From JAAYHV01 sp035268985 (GTDB lineage Bacteria > Bacillota > Clostridia > Peptostreptococcales > Anaerovoracaceae), in the NCBI GenBank assembly GCA_035268985.1, contig DATFJV010000127.1:1-64000 (forward strand): DNA of 64,000 bases, in the 5' to 3' direction. The number at the start of each line of letters is the position of its first letter. The first letter of the stretch is position 1. This document shows, piece by piece, positions 25,740 through 36,727 of this stretch. A program made the translations under genes and the position numbers. The notes under the pieces are model-generated. The model did no database searches. It saw nothing but the letters and a program-made list of their open reading frames with translations, and was not told where the DNA came from.

Positions 25740-26726
25740 TTATTTAATGCCTAAACCAAAATTTTTCTTCACCCTTTCGAGAGTTTTTACTGAAATCTCA
25801 TTTGCCCTTTTAGATCCATCTTCAAGAATTTTAGAGAGTTCTTCAGAGTTTCTTATCTCTTCATACCGGATTCTTATAGGATCTAATGCGTCGGTAACAA
25901 CTTTAACTAAATCTTTCTTAAAATCACCATATCCGCTATCTTTGTATTTTTCTACAAGCTCTTCCACAGAGAACTCGCTGAGTTCGCTATATATATTTAA
26001 AAGATTGCTAATCCCCGGTTTTTCCTCCAAATCATATCTTATTACACCTTCAGAATCCGTAGTTGCTTTCATTATGCTTTTTTTGATTTTATTTGGAGGA
26101 TCAAGAAGAGATATTCTGCTATGAATATTTTCAGCAGATTTGCTCATTTTTGCATTTGGTTCATCAAGAGACATTATTCTAGCGCCTTCCTTTAAGAACC
26201 TTCCATTTGGAACTACAAAAGTATCCTCCTTATATTTATTGTTTATTCTAATTGCTAAATCTCTACATAATTCCATATGTTGTTTTTGATCATTTCCCAC
26301 AGGAACTATATCTGTATCATATAGAAGAATGTCTGCAGCCATAAGTACCGGATAGGTAAAAAGACCTGTAGGCGCTGATTCTTTATTTTTACTTTTATCT
26401 TTAAACTGAGTCATCCTAGACAGCTCACCTGTATATGAATTACAATTTAATATCCACCCTAGCTCTGCATGGCCAGATACATCGGACTGAACAAATACAA
26501 TAGATTTTTCGGGATCCACTCCAACTGCTAGGTAAAGAGCGGCAACATCCAAAATATGCTTCCTTAAGTCTTCGGGGTCTTGAGGCATGGTTATCGCATG
26601 CAAGTCTACTATACAATATATACATTCATTATTTTCTTGAAGTTCTACGAACTGTTTCAACGCACCTAAATAATTGCCTAAATGTATGTTACCCGTTGGT
26701 TGCACCCCCGAAAATACCCTTTTCAT
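25740..26726 (-). CDS. trpS: Tryptophanyl-tRNA synthetase
   Basis: The 328-residue class I synthetase charges tRNA-Trp. TGNIHLGNY at residues 11-19 is the HIGH-type motif and AKMSKS near residue 193 is the KMSKS loop. It starts seven bases after the sigma factor stop, so it is the last gene of the gyrB-gyrA-rsbW-sigB-trpS unit. No T-box leader is possible in so short a gap; if trpS responds to tryptophan it must do so another way. Confidence 0.95.
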   Translation of the reverse strand: MKRVFSGVQPTGNIHLGNYLGALKQFVELQENNECIYCIVDLHAITMPQDPEDLRKHILDVAALYLAVGVDPEKSIVFVQSDVSGHAELGWILNCNSYTGELSRMTQFKDKSKNKESAPTGLFTYPVLMAADILLYDTDIVPVGNDQKQHMELCRDLAIRINNKYKEDTFVVPNGRFLKEGARIMSLDEPNAKMSKSAENIHSRISLLDPPNKIKKSIMKATTDSEGVIRYDLEEKPGISNLLNIYSELSEFSVEELVEKYKDSGYGDFKKDLVKVVTDALDPIRIRYEEIRNSEELSKILEDGSKRANEISVKTLERVKKNFGLGIK

Positions 26727-26733
26727 GTTTTAA

Positions 26734-27474
26734 CTACCTCCTAATTTCTTCACGTAACTTATTAACTATAACTTTTTCTTCCCTTGAAATGGTCATTTGA
26801 GATACATTTAGTACTTTTGCCAAGTTATCTTGAGAATTGTTATATATAAATCGCTCTTTGAAGATATACCTTTGTCTTGTCGAAAATTTACCCAAAGTTT
26901 TTTTAATAATCTCTGCTATTTCAACTCTTTCATAACCTAAATCCTCAACCCCTAAGTATCTATCTAGATAAGTGCCTGTATTCTCCAAATTTTCACTTTC
27001 CACGGTTTTATCAATTGAATATGTTTGATAAGCATTCGCAGCTTCCATGGCCAATATGATTTCTTCTTCATCGTATCCTGTAGCTTTAGATAAAAGTGCA
27101 ACTGTTATATTTGTTTCACCTGTATTCATTAATTCATCTCTTGCTTTTGAGACTACAAGAGAGATTTCTTTTAACCTTCTAGGTACTTTTAGTCCCCATT
27201 GCTTGTCTCTAAAATATTTCTTGATTTCTCCTATTATTGTAGGAGTTGCAAAACTTGCAAATTCATAACCTTTTTTGTAGTCGAATCTTTCTACAGCCTT
27301 AACTAGAGCTAATGCGCCAACCTGATAAAGATCATCGTAATCAACTCCTTTATGTCTATACTTTTTAATGAGTATGTCCACTAAGTATAGGTTTTTTTCT
27401 ACGATTTGATTTCTAAAATCCAAAGATTTTGTTTGATCATAAAGCTCAAACAGATTATTAGATTCTGCACTCAT
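26734..27474 (-). CDS. sigB: SigB/SigF/SigG-family RNA polymerase sigma factor
   Basis: A 246-residue sigma-70 family protein of the SigB/F/G type. Region 2 reads DDLYQVGALALVKAVERFDY and FASFATPTIIGEIKKYFRD, and region 4 ends in the helix-turn-helix LAKVLNVSQMTISREE. The partner of such factors is an RsbW/SpoIIAB anti-sigma kinase, and an RsbW-like gene overlaps it by four bases upstream. No anti-anti-sigma (RsbV) gene is present here. Location after gyrA matches the general stress sigB locus known in Clostridioides difficile, so I favour SigB over a sporulation factor. Confidence 0.85.
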   Translation of the reverse strand: MSAESNNLFELYDQTKSLDFRNQIVEKNLYLVDILIKKYRHKGVDYDDLYQVGALALVKAVERFDYKKGYEFASFATPTIIGEIKKYFRDKQWGLKVPRRLKEISLVVSKARDELMNTGETNITVALLSKATGYDEEEIILAMEAANAYQTYSIDKTVESENLENTGTYLDRYLGVEDLGYERVEIAEIIKKTLGKFSTRQRYIFKERFIYNNSQDNLAKVLNVSQMTISREEKVIVNKLREEIRR

Positions 27475-27869
27475 TTCATTTTCACCATATCAATCTTTTT
27501 GTGACCTAACTCAGTTTTATCTAATTTAACTTCATCCATTAAAGATTTCATAAGATAAGTTCCTATAGAATCTTCATTATGGCAATTTTCACACTGCAAA
27601 CTCATTTTGCCATATGTTTCAGGAGAACAATAATCGGTAATTTCAATACACAATTTTTCATCCATTATTAAACATTTTACTTCATATTTGTCTGAAAACC
27701 CGTGATATCCATGGCATGAAATAGTTTTACATGCCTCTTCTACTGCATTTTTAATGTCCTCGGTTTTTTCAATATCAAACCCCATAACCGCGGCAATGGA
27801 GCTTATAGAAAGCCTTACCATTTTAATATATTCTGGCTTTCCTGGTACTTCAAATTTTATCTCTTCCAT
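27471..27869 (-). CDS. RsbW/SpoIIAB-like anti-sigma factor, cysteine-rich with degenerate ATP site
   Basis: This 132-residue GHKL-fold protein aligns along its length with RsbW/SpoIIAB (KNAVEEAC at the N-box, and GTYLMKSLMDEV at the G2 box). The N-box Asn that coordinates Mg-ATP is Thr49, and the glycine-rich G1 box is replaced by DYCSPETY. It has seven cysteines (47, 52, 66, 74, 81, 93, 96), including CENCH at 93-97. I infer an anti-sigma factor for the overlapping sigB gene that may not act as a kinase and could sense metal or redox state. Confidence 0.75.
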   Translation of the reverse strand: MEEIKFEVPGKPEYIKMVRLSISSIAAVMGFDIEKTEDIKNAVEEACKTISCHGYHGFSDKYEVKCLIMDEKLCIEITDYCSPETYGKMSLQCENCHNEDSIGTYLMKSLMDEVKLDKTELGHKKIDMVKMK

Positions 27870-27881
27870 TTTTATCTTCCT

Positions 27882-30383
27882 CTAAAACATTGAAATTTGT
27901 TTATCTTCTTCCTGTGCCTTTTTCTCAGCAGCTTCTTGCGCTAATTCAATATCATCTTCCTTTAACATTTTTGCAAAAGCAACTATCTCGGATTCGCCAG
28001 AAACTTTCATAATTTTAACACCTTGAGTTGTCCTTCCCGACCTTGATACTTCTTTTGCTCTAATTCTAATAATTATTCCTTCAGAATTAATAAGTAACAC
28101 TTCATCATCTTTATCTACTACAGAAGCCCCAATTAACTCACCCGTTTTAGTGAATTTGTTCTTATCATAAGTAAGCATTCCCTTACCGCCTCTAGTTTGC
28201 AATTTATAATCTTCAACCTTGGTTCTTTTACCAAAACCTTTTCGAGTTATCACTAGAAGCTCTTGCTTGGAATCTACTAATTCCATCGAAACAACTTCAT
28301 CACCTTTCTCAAGCTTAATAGCCCTTACTCCAGCAGCAATTCTTCCCATACTTCTTACATCTTCCTCAGTAAATGCTATACATTTACCCATTTTCGTAAC
28401 AATGATTATATCATTCTTCCCTGAAGATTGTTTTACAGATATAAGTTGGTCATCATCCTTTAAAGTTATTGCAATGAGGCCTGCTTTTCTATTTGTGTCA
28501 AATTGTGACAATGGCGTTTTCTTTATAGTTCCATTTTTAGTAATGGAAATAAGATATTTATCCTCTTTAAACTCTTTAACTGGAATCACAGCAGTTATTC
28601 TTTCTTTTTGAAGAAGATTTAAGAAATTGACAGCAGGGGTACCCCTTGCTGTACGCGAAGCTTCTGGAACTTCAAATGCTTTTATTTTATGTGCTTTCCC
28701 TGTATTTGTAAAGAATATTAAATTATCATGAGTTGAAGTTATAAACAAACTTTTTACAAAATCATTTTCCCTAGTAGTTAAACCAGTAATTCCTTTTCCT
28801 CCTCTTTTTTGAGGTTTATATGTATCTGCAGTTACTCTTTTCAAATATCCAAGATGTGTAATTGTTATGGCAACATTTTCATCGGTGATTAATTCTTCTT
28901 CATCTATTTCACCTTCGTCAACAGCAAATGCGGATCTTCTCTTGTCAGCATATTTTTTCTTTGTTTCTAAAAGTTCTTCTTTAATAACTCCCATTAACTT
29001 TTTAATATCACCTAATAGTTCATTGTAATATGCAATTTTTTTCATAAGCTCAGCATATTCGCTTTCTATTTTTTCCCGTTCCAAACCTTGAAGTCTAGAA
29101 AGTTTCATATCCAATATGGCTTGCGTCTGTATTTCAGATAAACCAAAAGCATCTATTAGTTTTTGCTTAGCATCGTTGTAGCTTGATCTAATTATTCTAA
29201 TTATCTCATCTATATTATCTAGGGCGATTTTAAGACCTTCTAATATGTGTGCTCTTGCTTCAGCTTTTTTTAAATCGTATTCAGTCCTTCTCGTTAAAAC
29301 TTCCCTTTGATGCATCAAGTATTCATTTAGTATTTCATACAAATTTAAGACTTTCGGCTGACCATTTACAAGGGCAAGCATTATCATGCTATAGCTGATT
29401 TGTAATTGAGTGTGTTTGTATAATCTATTCAAAACAACATTGGGATTTACATCTTTCTTTAGTTCAACTACAATTCTCATACCTTCTCTATTAGATTCAT
29501 CCCTGATATCAGATACACCCTCTATTCTTTTTTCTTTAACAAGCTCTGCCATCTTTTCTATAAGTCGAGCCTTGTTAACTTGATAAGGTATTTCGGTAGT
29601 TACTATTCTAGTTTTCCCTTTTTTTGTTTCTTCAATTTCACATTTGGATCTTATTTTAACTTTTCCGTTTCCAGTTCTATACGCTTCTCTAGCACCATTT
29701 TTACCTAGTATATATGCTCCCGTTGGGAAATCTGGTCCTTTGATAATTTTAATGAGGTCTTCCACATCACAATTTTCATCGTCTATCATTTTAACGCATG
29801 CGTCTATAACTTCAGCAATATTATGAGGTGGAATTGACGTAGCCATTCCCACCGCAATACCATTGGAACCATTAATAAGCAAATTGGGAACCCTAGAAGG
29901 GAGCACTACGGGTTCTTTTTCTTCCCCATCAAAGTTTTCCATAAAATCTACGGTTTCTTTTTCAATATCTCTAAGCATCTGAAGTGAAAATTGAGTCATT
30001 CTTGCTTCGGTATAACGCATGGCAGCTGCGCCATCACCATCCACCGAGCCGAAGTTACCGTGGCCATCCACTAGTAAATACCTAGTGGAAAAATCTTGTG
30101 CCATTCTAACCATGGAATCATAAATTGATGAATCTCCATGGGGGTGGAATTTACCCATTACTTCTCCAACTATACGCGCAGATTTTTTATGTGGCTTGTC
30201 TGGAGAAACCCCCAATGAGTTCATTCCATAAAGGATTCTCCTGTGTACTGGCTTTAACCCATCCCTAACATCGGGAAGAGCTCTACCTACGATTACACTC
30301 ATTGCATAATCTATATATGAATTTTTCATTTCATCATGAATCTCATGCTGAATTAGTTTTGTATCTTCTGTTAATGTTGGCAT
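27882..30383 (-). CDS. gyrA: DNA gyrase subunit A
   Basis: The 833-residue A subunit carries the DNA cleavage and religation site, with catalytic Tyr124 in AAMRYTEARM, and six C-terminal beta-pinwheel blades including the QKRGGKG GyrA box. The quinolone-determining region keeps Ser85 and Asp89, the equivalents of E. coli Ser83 and Asp87, so it reads as wild type. Start ATG 30383 follows GGGAGG. It lies 12 bases after gyrB. Confidence 0.97.
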   Translation of the reverse strand: MPTLTEDTKLIQHEIHDEMKNSYIDYAMSVIVGRALPDVRDGLKPVHRRILYGMNSLGVSPDKPHKKSARIVGEVMGKFHPHGDSSIYDSMVRMAQDFSTRYLLVDGHGNFGSVDGDGAAAMRYTEARMTQFSLQMLRDIEKETVDFMENFDGEEKEPVVLPSRVPNLLINGSNGIAVGMATSIPPHNIAEVIDACVKMIDDENCDVEDLIKIIKGPDFPTGAYILGKNGAREAYRTGNGKVKIRSKCEIEETKKGKTRIVTTEIPYQVNKARLIEKMAELVKEKRIEGVSDIRDESNREGMRIVVELKKDVNPNVVLNRLYKHTQLQISYSMIMLALVNGQPKVLNLYEILNEYLMHQREVLTRRTEYDLKKAEARAHILEGLKIALDNIDEIIRIIRSSYNDAKQKLIDAFGLSEIQTQAILDMKLSRLQGLEREKIESEYAELMKKIAYYNELLGDIKKLMGVIKEELLETKKKYADKRRSAFAVDEGEIDEEELITDENVAITITHLGYLKRVTADTYKPQKRGGKGITGLTTRENDFVKSLFITSTHDNLIFFTNTGKAHKIKAFEVPEASRTARGTPAVNFLNLLQKERITAVIPVKEFKEDKYLISITKNGTIKKTPLSQFDTNRKAGLIAITLKDDDQLISVKQSSGKNDIIIVTKMGKCIAFTEEDVRSMGRIAAGVRAIKLEKGDEVVSMELVDSKQELLVITRKGFGKRTKVEDYKLQTRGGKGMLTYDKNKFTKTGELIGASVVDKDDEVLLINSEGIIIRIRAKEVSRSGRTTQGVKIMKVSGESEIVAFAKMLKEDDIELAQEAAEKKAQEEDKQISMF

Positions 30384-30395
30384 ATTTCCTCCCAA

Positions 30396-32618
<2,223 letters not shown>

Positions 32619-32647
32619 TTGACAATATGGGGATTTAGCTGTAGAAT
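32619..32647 (+). promoter_or_regulatory. Promoter of the homocysteine/methionine operon
   Basis: Perfect -35 TTGACA (32619-32624), 17-base spacer and -10 TAGAAT (32642-32647), about 15 bases before the riboswitch. Confidence 0.85.
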
Positions 32648-32662
32648 ATTTCTAATTTAATA

Positions 32663-32757
32663 GCTTATCTAGAGTGACCGAGGGACTGGCCCTACGACGT
32701 CCAGCAACCTGTTTATATCAAGGTGCCAAATCCAGTAGCAATAGCTTAAAGATGAGC
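32663..32757 (+). promoter_or_regulatory. SAM-I (S-box) riboswitch aptamer
   Basis: The P1 stem pairs GCTTATCT (32663-32670) with AGATGAGC (32750-32757). Between them are the conserved S-box blocks GAGGGACTGGCCC, CAGCAACC and CAAGGTGCCAAATCCAG, in order and with normal spacing. The P1 3' strand ATGAGC can instead pair with GCTTAT of the following terminator, giving the antiterminator form. High S-adenosylmethionine should stop transcription of the operon. Confidence 0.95.
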
Positions 32758-32776
32758 AGACTGTATATATATACTA

Positions 32777-32802
32777 ACCGCTTATTCTAAGATAAGCGGT
32801 TT
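32777..32802 (+). terminator. Riboswitch expression-platform terminator
   Basis: ACCGCTTAT (32777-32785), loop TCTAAG, ATAAGCGGT (32792-32800), then TTCTGTTT. It competes with the antiterminator formed with the P1 3' strand. Confidence 0.88.
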
Positions 32803-32825
32803 CTGTTTAATAAAGGGAGGAATAT

Positions 32826-34004
32826 ATGGGATTTGAGAAAACGTATGAAGAAATTAACAAAAAAATCAAAGACGGAAATGCTGTAATTGTTACGGCAGAA
32901 GAAGTAATTGATGTTGTTAAAGAAAAGGGAATTGAAGAGGCCACAAAGGAAATTGATGTAGTAACAACAGCAACATTTGGACCTATGTGTTCATCTGGAG
33001 CTGTGATGAACTTTGGTCACACCAATCCCCCTATTAGAATGTCTAAAATTTACTTGAATGATGTTGAAGCCTATGGAGGATTAGCCGCTGTTGATACATA
33101 TATAGGTGCATCAGCAGAATCTGAAAGCCAAGGTTATTCATATGGAGGAGCTCATGTAATTTGTGATTTGATTTCAGGTAAAGAAATAGAGCTCAAGGCA
33201 TATTCCAAAGGCACTGACTGTTATCCAAGAAAAGAGGTCAAGACTTATATTACAAAAAATGATTTAAATGAGGTTTATCTTTTCAACCCTCGCAATGCTT
33301 ATCAGAATTATGCAGCTGCAATTAATAGTTCTGATAGAACTATTAAAACCTACATGGGAACCTTGCTCGCTAATAAGGGAAATATTACATACAGTACGTC
33401 CGGTGAATTAAGCCCATTATTAAATGATCCCACTTATAGGACAATTGGAATGGGAACTAAAATTTTCCTTTGCGGAGCAGAAGGATATGTTGCGTGGAAA
33501 GGAACTCAGTTTAATTCTTCAAACAAGAGGGATGAGAATGGTATACCTTATTCTAATACTGGAACTTTGGCATTAATTGGAGATTTAAAAGAAATGAAAT
33601 CTGATTATATTTCTCCTGCTGTGTTTGATGGTTATGGCGTATCTATTTTTATAGGTGTGGGAATTCCAATTCCAATTCTAGATGAAAATATGATGAAAGC
33701 AGTTTCCATTGAAAATAAAGACATCTATACAAACATAATTGATTATAGCGTACCAAATAGTGACAAACCTTCCTTTGGACTCGTTTCTTATAAGGATTTA
33801 AAAAGCGGTTCCGTTAGTCTTGAAGGAAAAAAAATTAAGACCGCACCTACTACTAGTATGAAAAAATCAAGGAAAATTGCAGATGAATTAAAAAAATGGA
33901 TAGAATCAGGAAACTTTACATTACAAGAACCTATTAAAAGGTTCTCCATGGATGATTCTATTACAGGTTTAGAAATTAGGGAGGCAAATAAAGATGAAAA
34001 GTAA
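32826..34004 (+). CDS. Homocysteine biosynthesis protein (HcyBio/DUF39, COG1900)
   Basis: A 392-residue member of the HcyBio family (COG1900), studied in Methanosarcina (MA1821), where it works with a NIL-ferredoxin to make homocysteine from aspartate semialdehyde and sulfide. Two cysteines expected to be central to sulfur transfer are present: Cys55 in GPMCSSGA and Cys132 in GTDCYPR. AGGGAGG precedes ATG 32826. It is the first gene after a SAM riboswitch and overlaps the NIL-ferredoxin gene by 11 bases, so the two are surely co-expressed. Confidence 0.92.
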   Translation: MGFEKTYEEINKKIKDGNAVIVTAEEVIDVVKEKGIEEATKEIDVVTTATFGPMCSSGAVMNFGHTNPPIRMSKIYLNDVEAYGGLAAVDTYIGASAESESQGYSYGGAHVICDLISGKEIELKAYSKGTDCYPRKEVKTYITKNDLNEVYLFNPRNAYQNYAAAINSSDRTIKTYMGTLLANKGNITYSTSGELSPLLNDPTYRTIGMGTKIFLCGAEGYVAWKGTQFNSSNKRDENGIPYSNTGTLALIGDLKEMKSDYISPAVFDGYGVSIFIGVGIPIPILDENMMKAVSIENKDIYTNIIDYSVPNSDKPSFGLVSYKDLKSGSVSLEGKKIKTAPTTSMKKSRKIADELKKWIESGNFTLQEPIKRFSMDDSITGLEIREANKDEK

Positions 34005-34392
34005 AGTATTACTAAGATTTCCGGGAGAAATCACAAATACCCCGATAGCCTATGATTTGGTAAAAAAATATGATTTGAAAATTAATATTTTAAGGGCTTC
34101 CATAGAATACAATATGAAAGGTTCTTTGTTGCTTGATTTGGAAGGGATGCCAGAAAATATCGAAAAAGCAAAAGGTTATTTAAAAGAAGAGGGGATAGAT
34201 GCAGACTTCATTAATCCTATAATAAAAGTTGATGAAGATAAATGCGTAGACTGTGGTTTATGTACATCTGTTTGTGCTTCTAATGCTTTAACACTTTCAA
34301 GTGTTGATGATTCTCTTAATTTTGATAAAGATAAATGTGTTGGTTGTAATCTTTGTATAAATGTGTGCCCAACTAGAGCAATAAGCGTTTAA
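33994..34392 (+). CDS. NIL-domain 2[4Fe-4S] ferredoxin (homocysteine synthesis partner)
   Basis: A 132-residue protein with an N-terminal NIL domain (residues 1-75, also found in methionine transporter ATPases) and two C-terminal [4Fe-4S] motifs: Cys84, 87, 90, 94 and Cys115, 118, 121, 125. It matches the MA1822-type ferredoxin that partners HcyBio and probably supplies the electrons that reduce the thiolated intermediate. GGGAGG precedes ATG 33994, inside the end of the HcyBio gene. Confidence 0.92.
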   Translation: MKSKVLLRFPGEITNTPIAYDLVKKYDLKINILRASIEYNMKGSLLLDLEGMPENIEKAKGYLKEEGIDADFINPIIKVDEDKCVDCGLCTSVCASNALTLSSVDDSLNFDKDKCVGCNLCINVCPTRAISV

Positions 34393-34405
34393 TTGGTGTA
34401 TAATT

Positions 34406-35134
34406 ATGTATGAAGAGCGATTTTATAGAGAAAAACATAAAAGTAATGATTTGATTAATTATCAACTTTTAATTGAAGAATCGGATTTAATGATTTCTTC
34501 TGATATTGATGTAAAAACACAAGCAGAGGAAGCTTTATTTGATATCAGAAATCGTATTAAAAAAGCATGCTCTGAAATCGAAGGTTTTAAGACATCCCTT
34601 ATTCCTATAAATCATACTTCCAATGACCCTATGATTAACCAAATGATCAAAGCAAGCGAAAAGGCTAATGTTGGACCTATGGCGGCGGTAGCAGGCACAG
34701 TTTCTGAATATGTTGTTAAAAACGTTTTAAACAACTCTAATTGCTCACAAATTATTGTGGAAAATGGGGGGGATATATATATAAATTCGAATGTCGCTAG
34801 AAAAATTCTAATTTATGCAGGAGATTCGCCCTTTTCAAATAAGATAGGATTAAAAATAGATAAAGATTTAATGCCTATCGGTGTATGCACTTCTGCGGGA
34901 AAAGTAGGCCATTCCTTGAGTTTTGGACAATCTGACGCCGCCTTAGTTATCTCTAAAAACACTTCTTTGGCTGATGCTACGGCAACTGCCATTGGTAATT
35001 TGGTAAAAGAGGCAGATGATATAAATAAAGCTTTAGAATTTGGTAAAAATATCGACGGTATATTAGGTATCTTAGTAATTTTAGAAGACAAACTTGGTAT
35101 ATGGGGTCAAATAGAACTTTTTAAAGCTGAGTAG
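34406..35134 (+). CDS. UPF0280 family protein (COG2122, ApbE-like)
   Basis: This 242-residue protein belongs to UPF0280/COG2122, a family related in fold to the flavin transferase ApbE. Typical segments are GPMAAVAGTVSEYV near residue 90, ENGGDIYIN and GVCTSAGKVGHS. In Methanosarcina a member (MA1715) was linked genetically to the same homocysteine route. Its chemistry is not settled; flavin or other cofactor handling is an inference from the fold. The site before ATG 34406 is weak, 13 bases after the ferredoxin. Confidence 0.88.
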   Translation: MYEERFYREKHKSNDLINYQLLIEESDLMISSDIDVKTQAEEALFDIRNRIKKACSEIEGFKTSLIPINHTSNDPMINQMIKASEKANVGPMAAVAGTVSEYVVKNVLNNSNCSQIIVENGGDIYINSNVARKILIYAGDSPFSNKIGLKIDKDLMPIGVCTSAGKVGHSLSFGQSDAALVISKNTSLADATATAIGNLVKEADDINKALEFGKNIDGILGILVILEDKLGIWGQIELFKAE

Positions 35135-35159
35135 TAAGACATAAGAAAGGATTGTGTTG

Positions 35160-36047
35160 ATGTTAATAAAAGATATATATAAAAGCAAGAAACCTGTTGT
35201 TTCCTTTGAAATCTTTCCTCCAAAGAAAGATTATCCTGTGGAATCAATATATAATACTATAAAATCACTAAGTGATTTAAATCCAGACTTTATAAGTGTA
35301 ACTTATGGCGCAGGTGGAAGTTCCAAGGACCGTACTGTAGAAATCGCTTCTACAATAAAAAATAAATATGGAATAGAGTCTCTTGCCCATTTAACATGTG
35401 TTTCTAGTACCAAAAATGAAATTGATGAAGTTTTAAAAGATTTAAAGGAAAAAAACATCGAAAATATTCTTGCCATGAGAGGTGATATGCCTTCGGACCC
35501 TGATTTTGATTTTCCCAATCCCTTACAATTCCAATATGCAAAGGATTTAATTTGTAGAATTTCCGATACTAATTGCTTTTCCATTGGTGCGGCATGTTAT
35601 CCAGAAGGACATGTGGAAGCCTCTAGTAAATCTGAGGATTTAAAATATTTAAAAGATAAAGTTGATAATTCTGTGGATTTTTTAATAACTCAATTGTTTT
35701 TTGACAATGATCTTTTTTATCAGTTTATGGAAAAATTGTATCTAATGGGAATTAAAACACCAGTATCTGCTGGTATTTTACCTGTTTTAAATGTAAATCA
35801 AATGAACAAAATTGTTCAATTGTCAGGATGCTCAGTTCCTCCTAAATTGAAAAGGATGCTTGATAAATATGAGCACAACCCTGAAGCTTTGAAAGAAGCG
35901 GGAACGGCCTATGCCACAGAACAAATAATAGATTTATTATCTTGGGGAATAGATGGTGTACATATTTATACTATGAACAAACCTGAAGTTGCAAGAGAAA
36001 TTATCAGCAATACAAGCAAAATAAGAAAAGCATTGGCTGAGGGTTAA
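35160..36047 (+). CDS. metF: Methylenetetrahydrofolate reductase
   Basis: MetF reduces 5,10-methylene- to 5-methyltetrahydrofolate, the methyl donor for MetH. The 295-residue TIM-barrel protein has FEIFPPK at the start with the conserved glutamate, SVTYGAGGS, LAHLTC and the AMRGD motif near residue 106. I choose ATG 35160, eight bases after AAAGGA, over a GTG two codons earlier. It is the fourth gene of the S-box operon and starts 25 bases after UPF0280. Confidence 0.93.
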   Translation: MLIKDIYKSKKPVVSFEIFPPKKDYPVESIYNTIKSLSDLNPDFISVTYGAGGSSKDRTVEIASTIKNKYGIESLAHLTCVSSTKNEIDEVLKDLKEKNIENILAMRGDMPSDPDFDFPNPLQFQYAKDLICRISDTNCFSIGAACYPEGHVEASSKSEDLKYLKDKVDNSVDFLITQLFFDNDLFYQFMEKLYLMGIKTPVSAGILPVLNVNQMNKIVQLSGCSVPPKLKRMLDKYEHNPEALKEAGTAYATEQIIDLLSWGIDGVHIYTMNKPEVAREIISNTSKIRKALAEG

Positions 36048-36052
36048 TTTAA

Positions 36053-36727
36053 ATGGAAGATATAAGGATTCTTGAAATTGCAAGAAGTTACCTTGGTTCC
36101 AATAGTATTATGGATGAGGTAACAGAAAAAAAAATAAATGTACTTCTAAATGATATTAAGTCGACAGTAATTCCACGTTATGTTTATAATATTTATGATA
36201 TTTCAATTAACAGTGATGTAATATCTTTTAAAGATACTGTGTTAAAAATTAAAAGCAAGGATTTGAGTGATTTATTAAAATCTTCGCCAAAATGCATAAT
36301 AATTGCTTGTACCTTGGGAAACTATGTTGAAAATAAATTGAGGCATTTTTCAAAATATAGCGTTTCTGATGGTTTGATTTATGATGCTTTAGCCGCTGCA
36401 TATATTGAAGAATTTTTAAATGATTTAAACAATGAATTAGAAAAGGACTATGAACATTTAACCATGCGTTATAGTCCTGGATATGGTGATTTAAAATTAG
36501 AAGTTCAACCTATTTTATTAAATTTGTTACATGCTCAAAAGCGTATAGGATTAACTGCAACAGAAGAATATTTGTTAATACCTAGAAAATCAATAACGGC
36601 TTTTATTGGTATACAAAATACCCCTTGGGTTGATGCTAAAATACTCTGTGATACTTGTAAACTGAAAGATGTATGTGAATTAAGAAAGGAAGGAAAATTT
36701 TGTGGAGCTAGAAAAAATATTAAATAA
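36053..36727 (+). CDS. Stand-alone MetH reactivation (AdoMet-binding) domain protein
   Basis: This 224-residue protein corresponds to the C-terminal activation domain of cobalamin-dependent methionine synthase, here a separate polypeptide. RYSPGYGDLKLEVQ near residues 139-152 is the AdoMet-binding signature of that domain. The C-terminus adds CDTCKLKDVCELRKEGKFCG, a four-cysteine tail absent from E. coli MetH, which may bind a metal or FeS cluster. It should reactivate oxidised cob(II)alamin on MetH. It overlaps metH by 26 bases. Confidence 0.9.
   Translation: MEDIRILEIARSYLGSNSIMDEVTEKKINVLLNDIKSTVIPRYVYNIYDISINSDVISFKDTVLKIKSKDLSDLLKSSPKCIIIACTLGNYVENKLRHFSKYSVSDGLIYDALAAAYIEEFLNDLNNELEKDYEHLTMRYSPGYGDLKLEVQPILLNLLHAQKRIGLTATEEYLLIPRKSITAFIGIQNTPWVDAKILCDTCKLKDVCELRKEGKFCGARKNIK

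Noticed and set aside
26727..26733. T-box leader for trpS
   Set aside because: Only seven bases separate trpS from sigB; no leader can fit.
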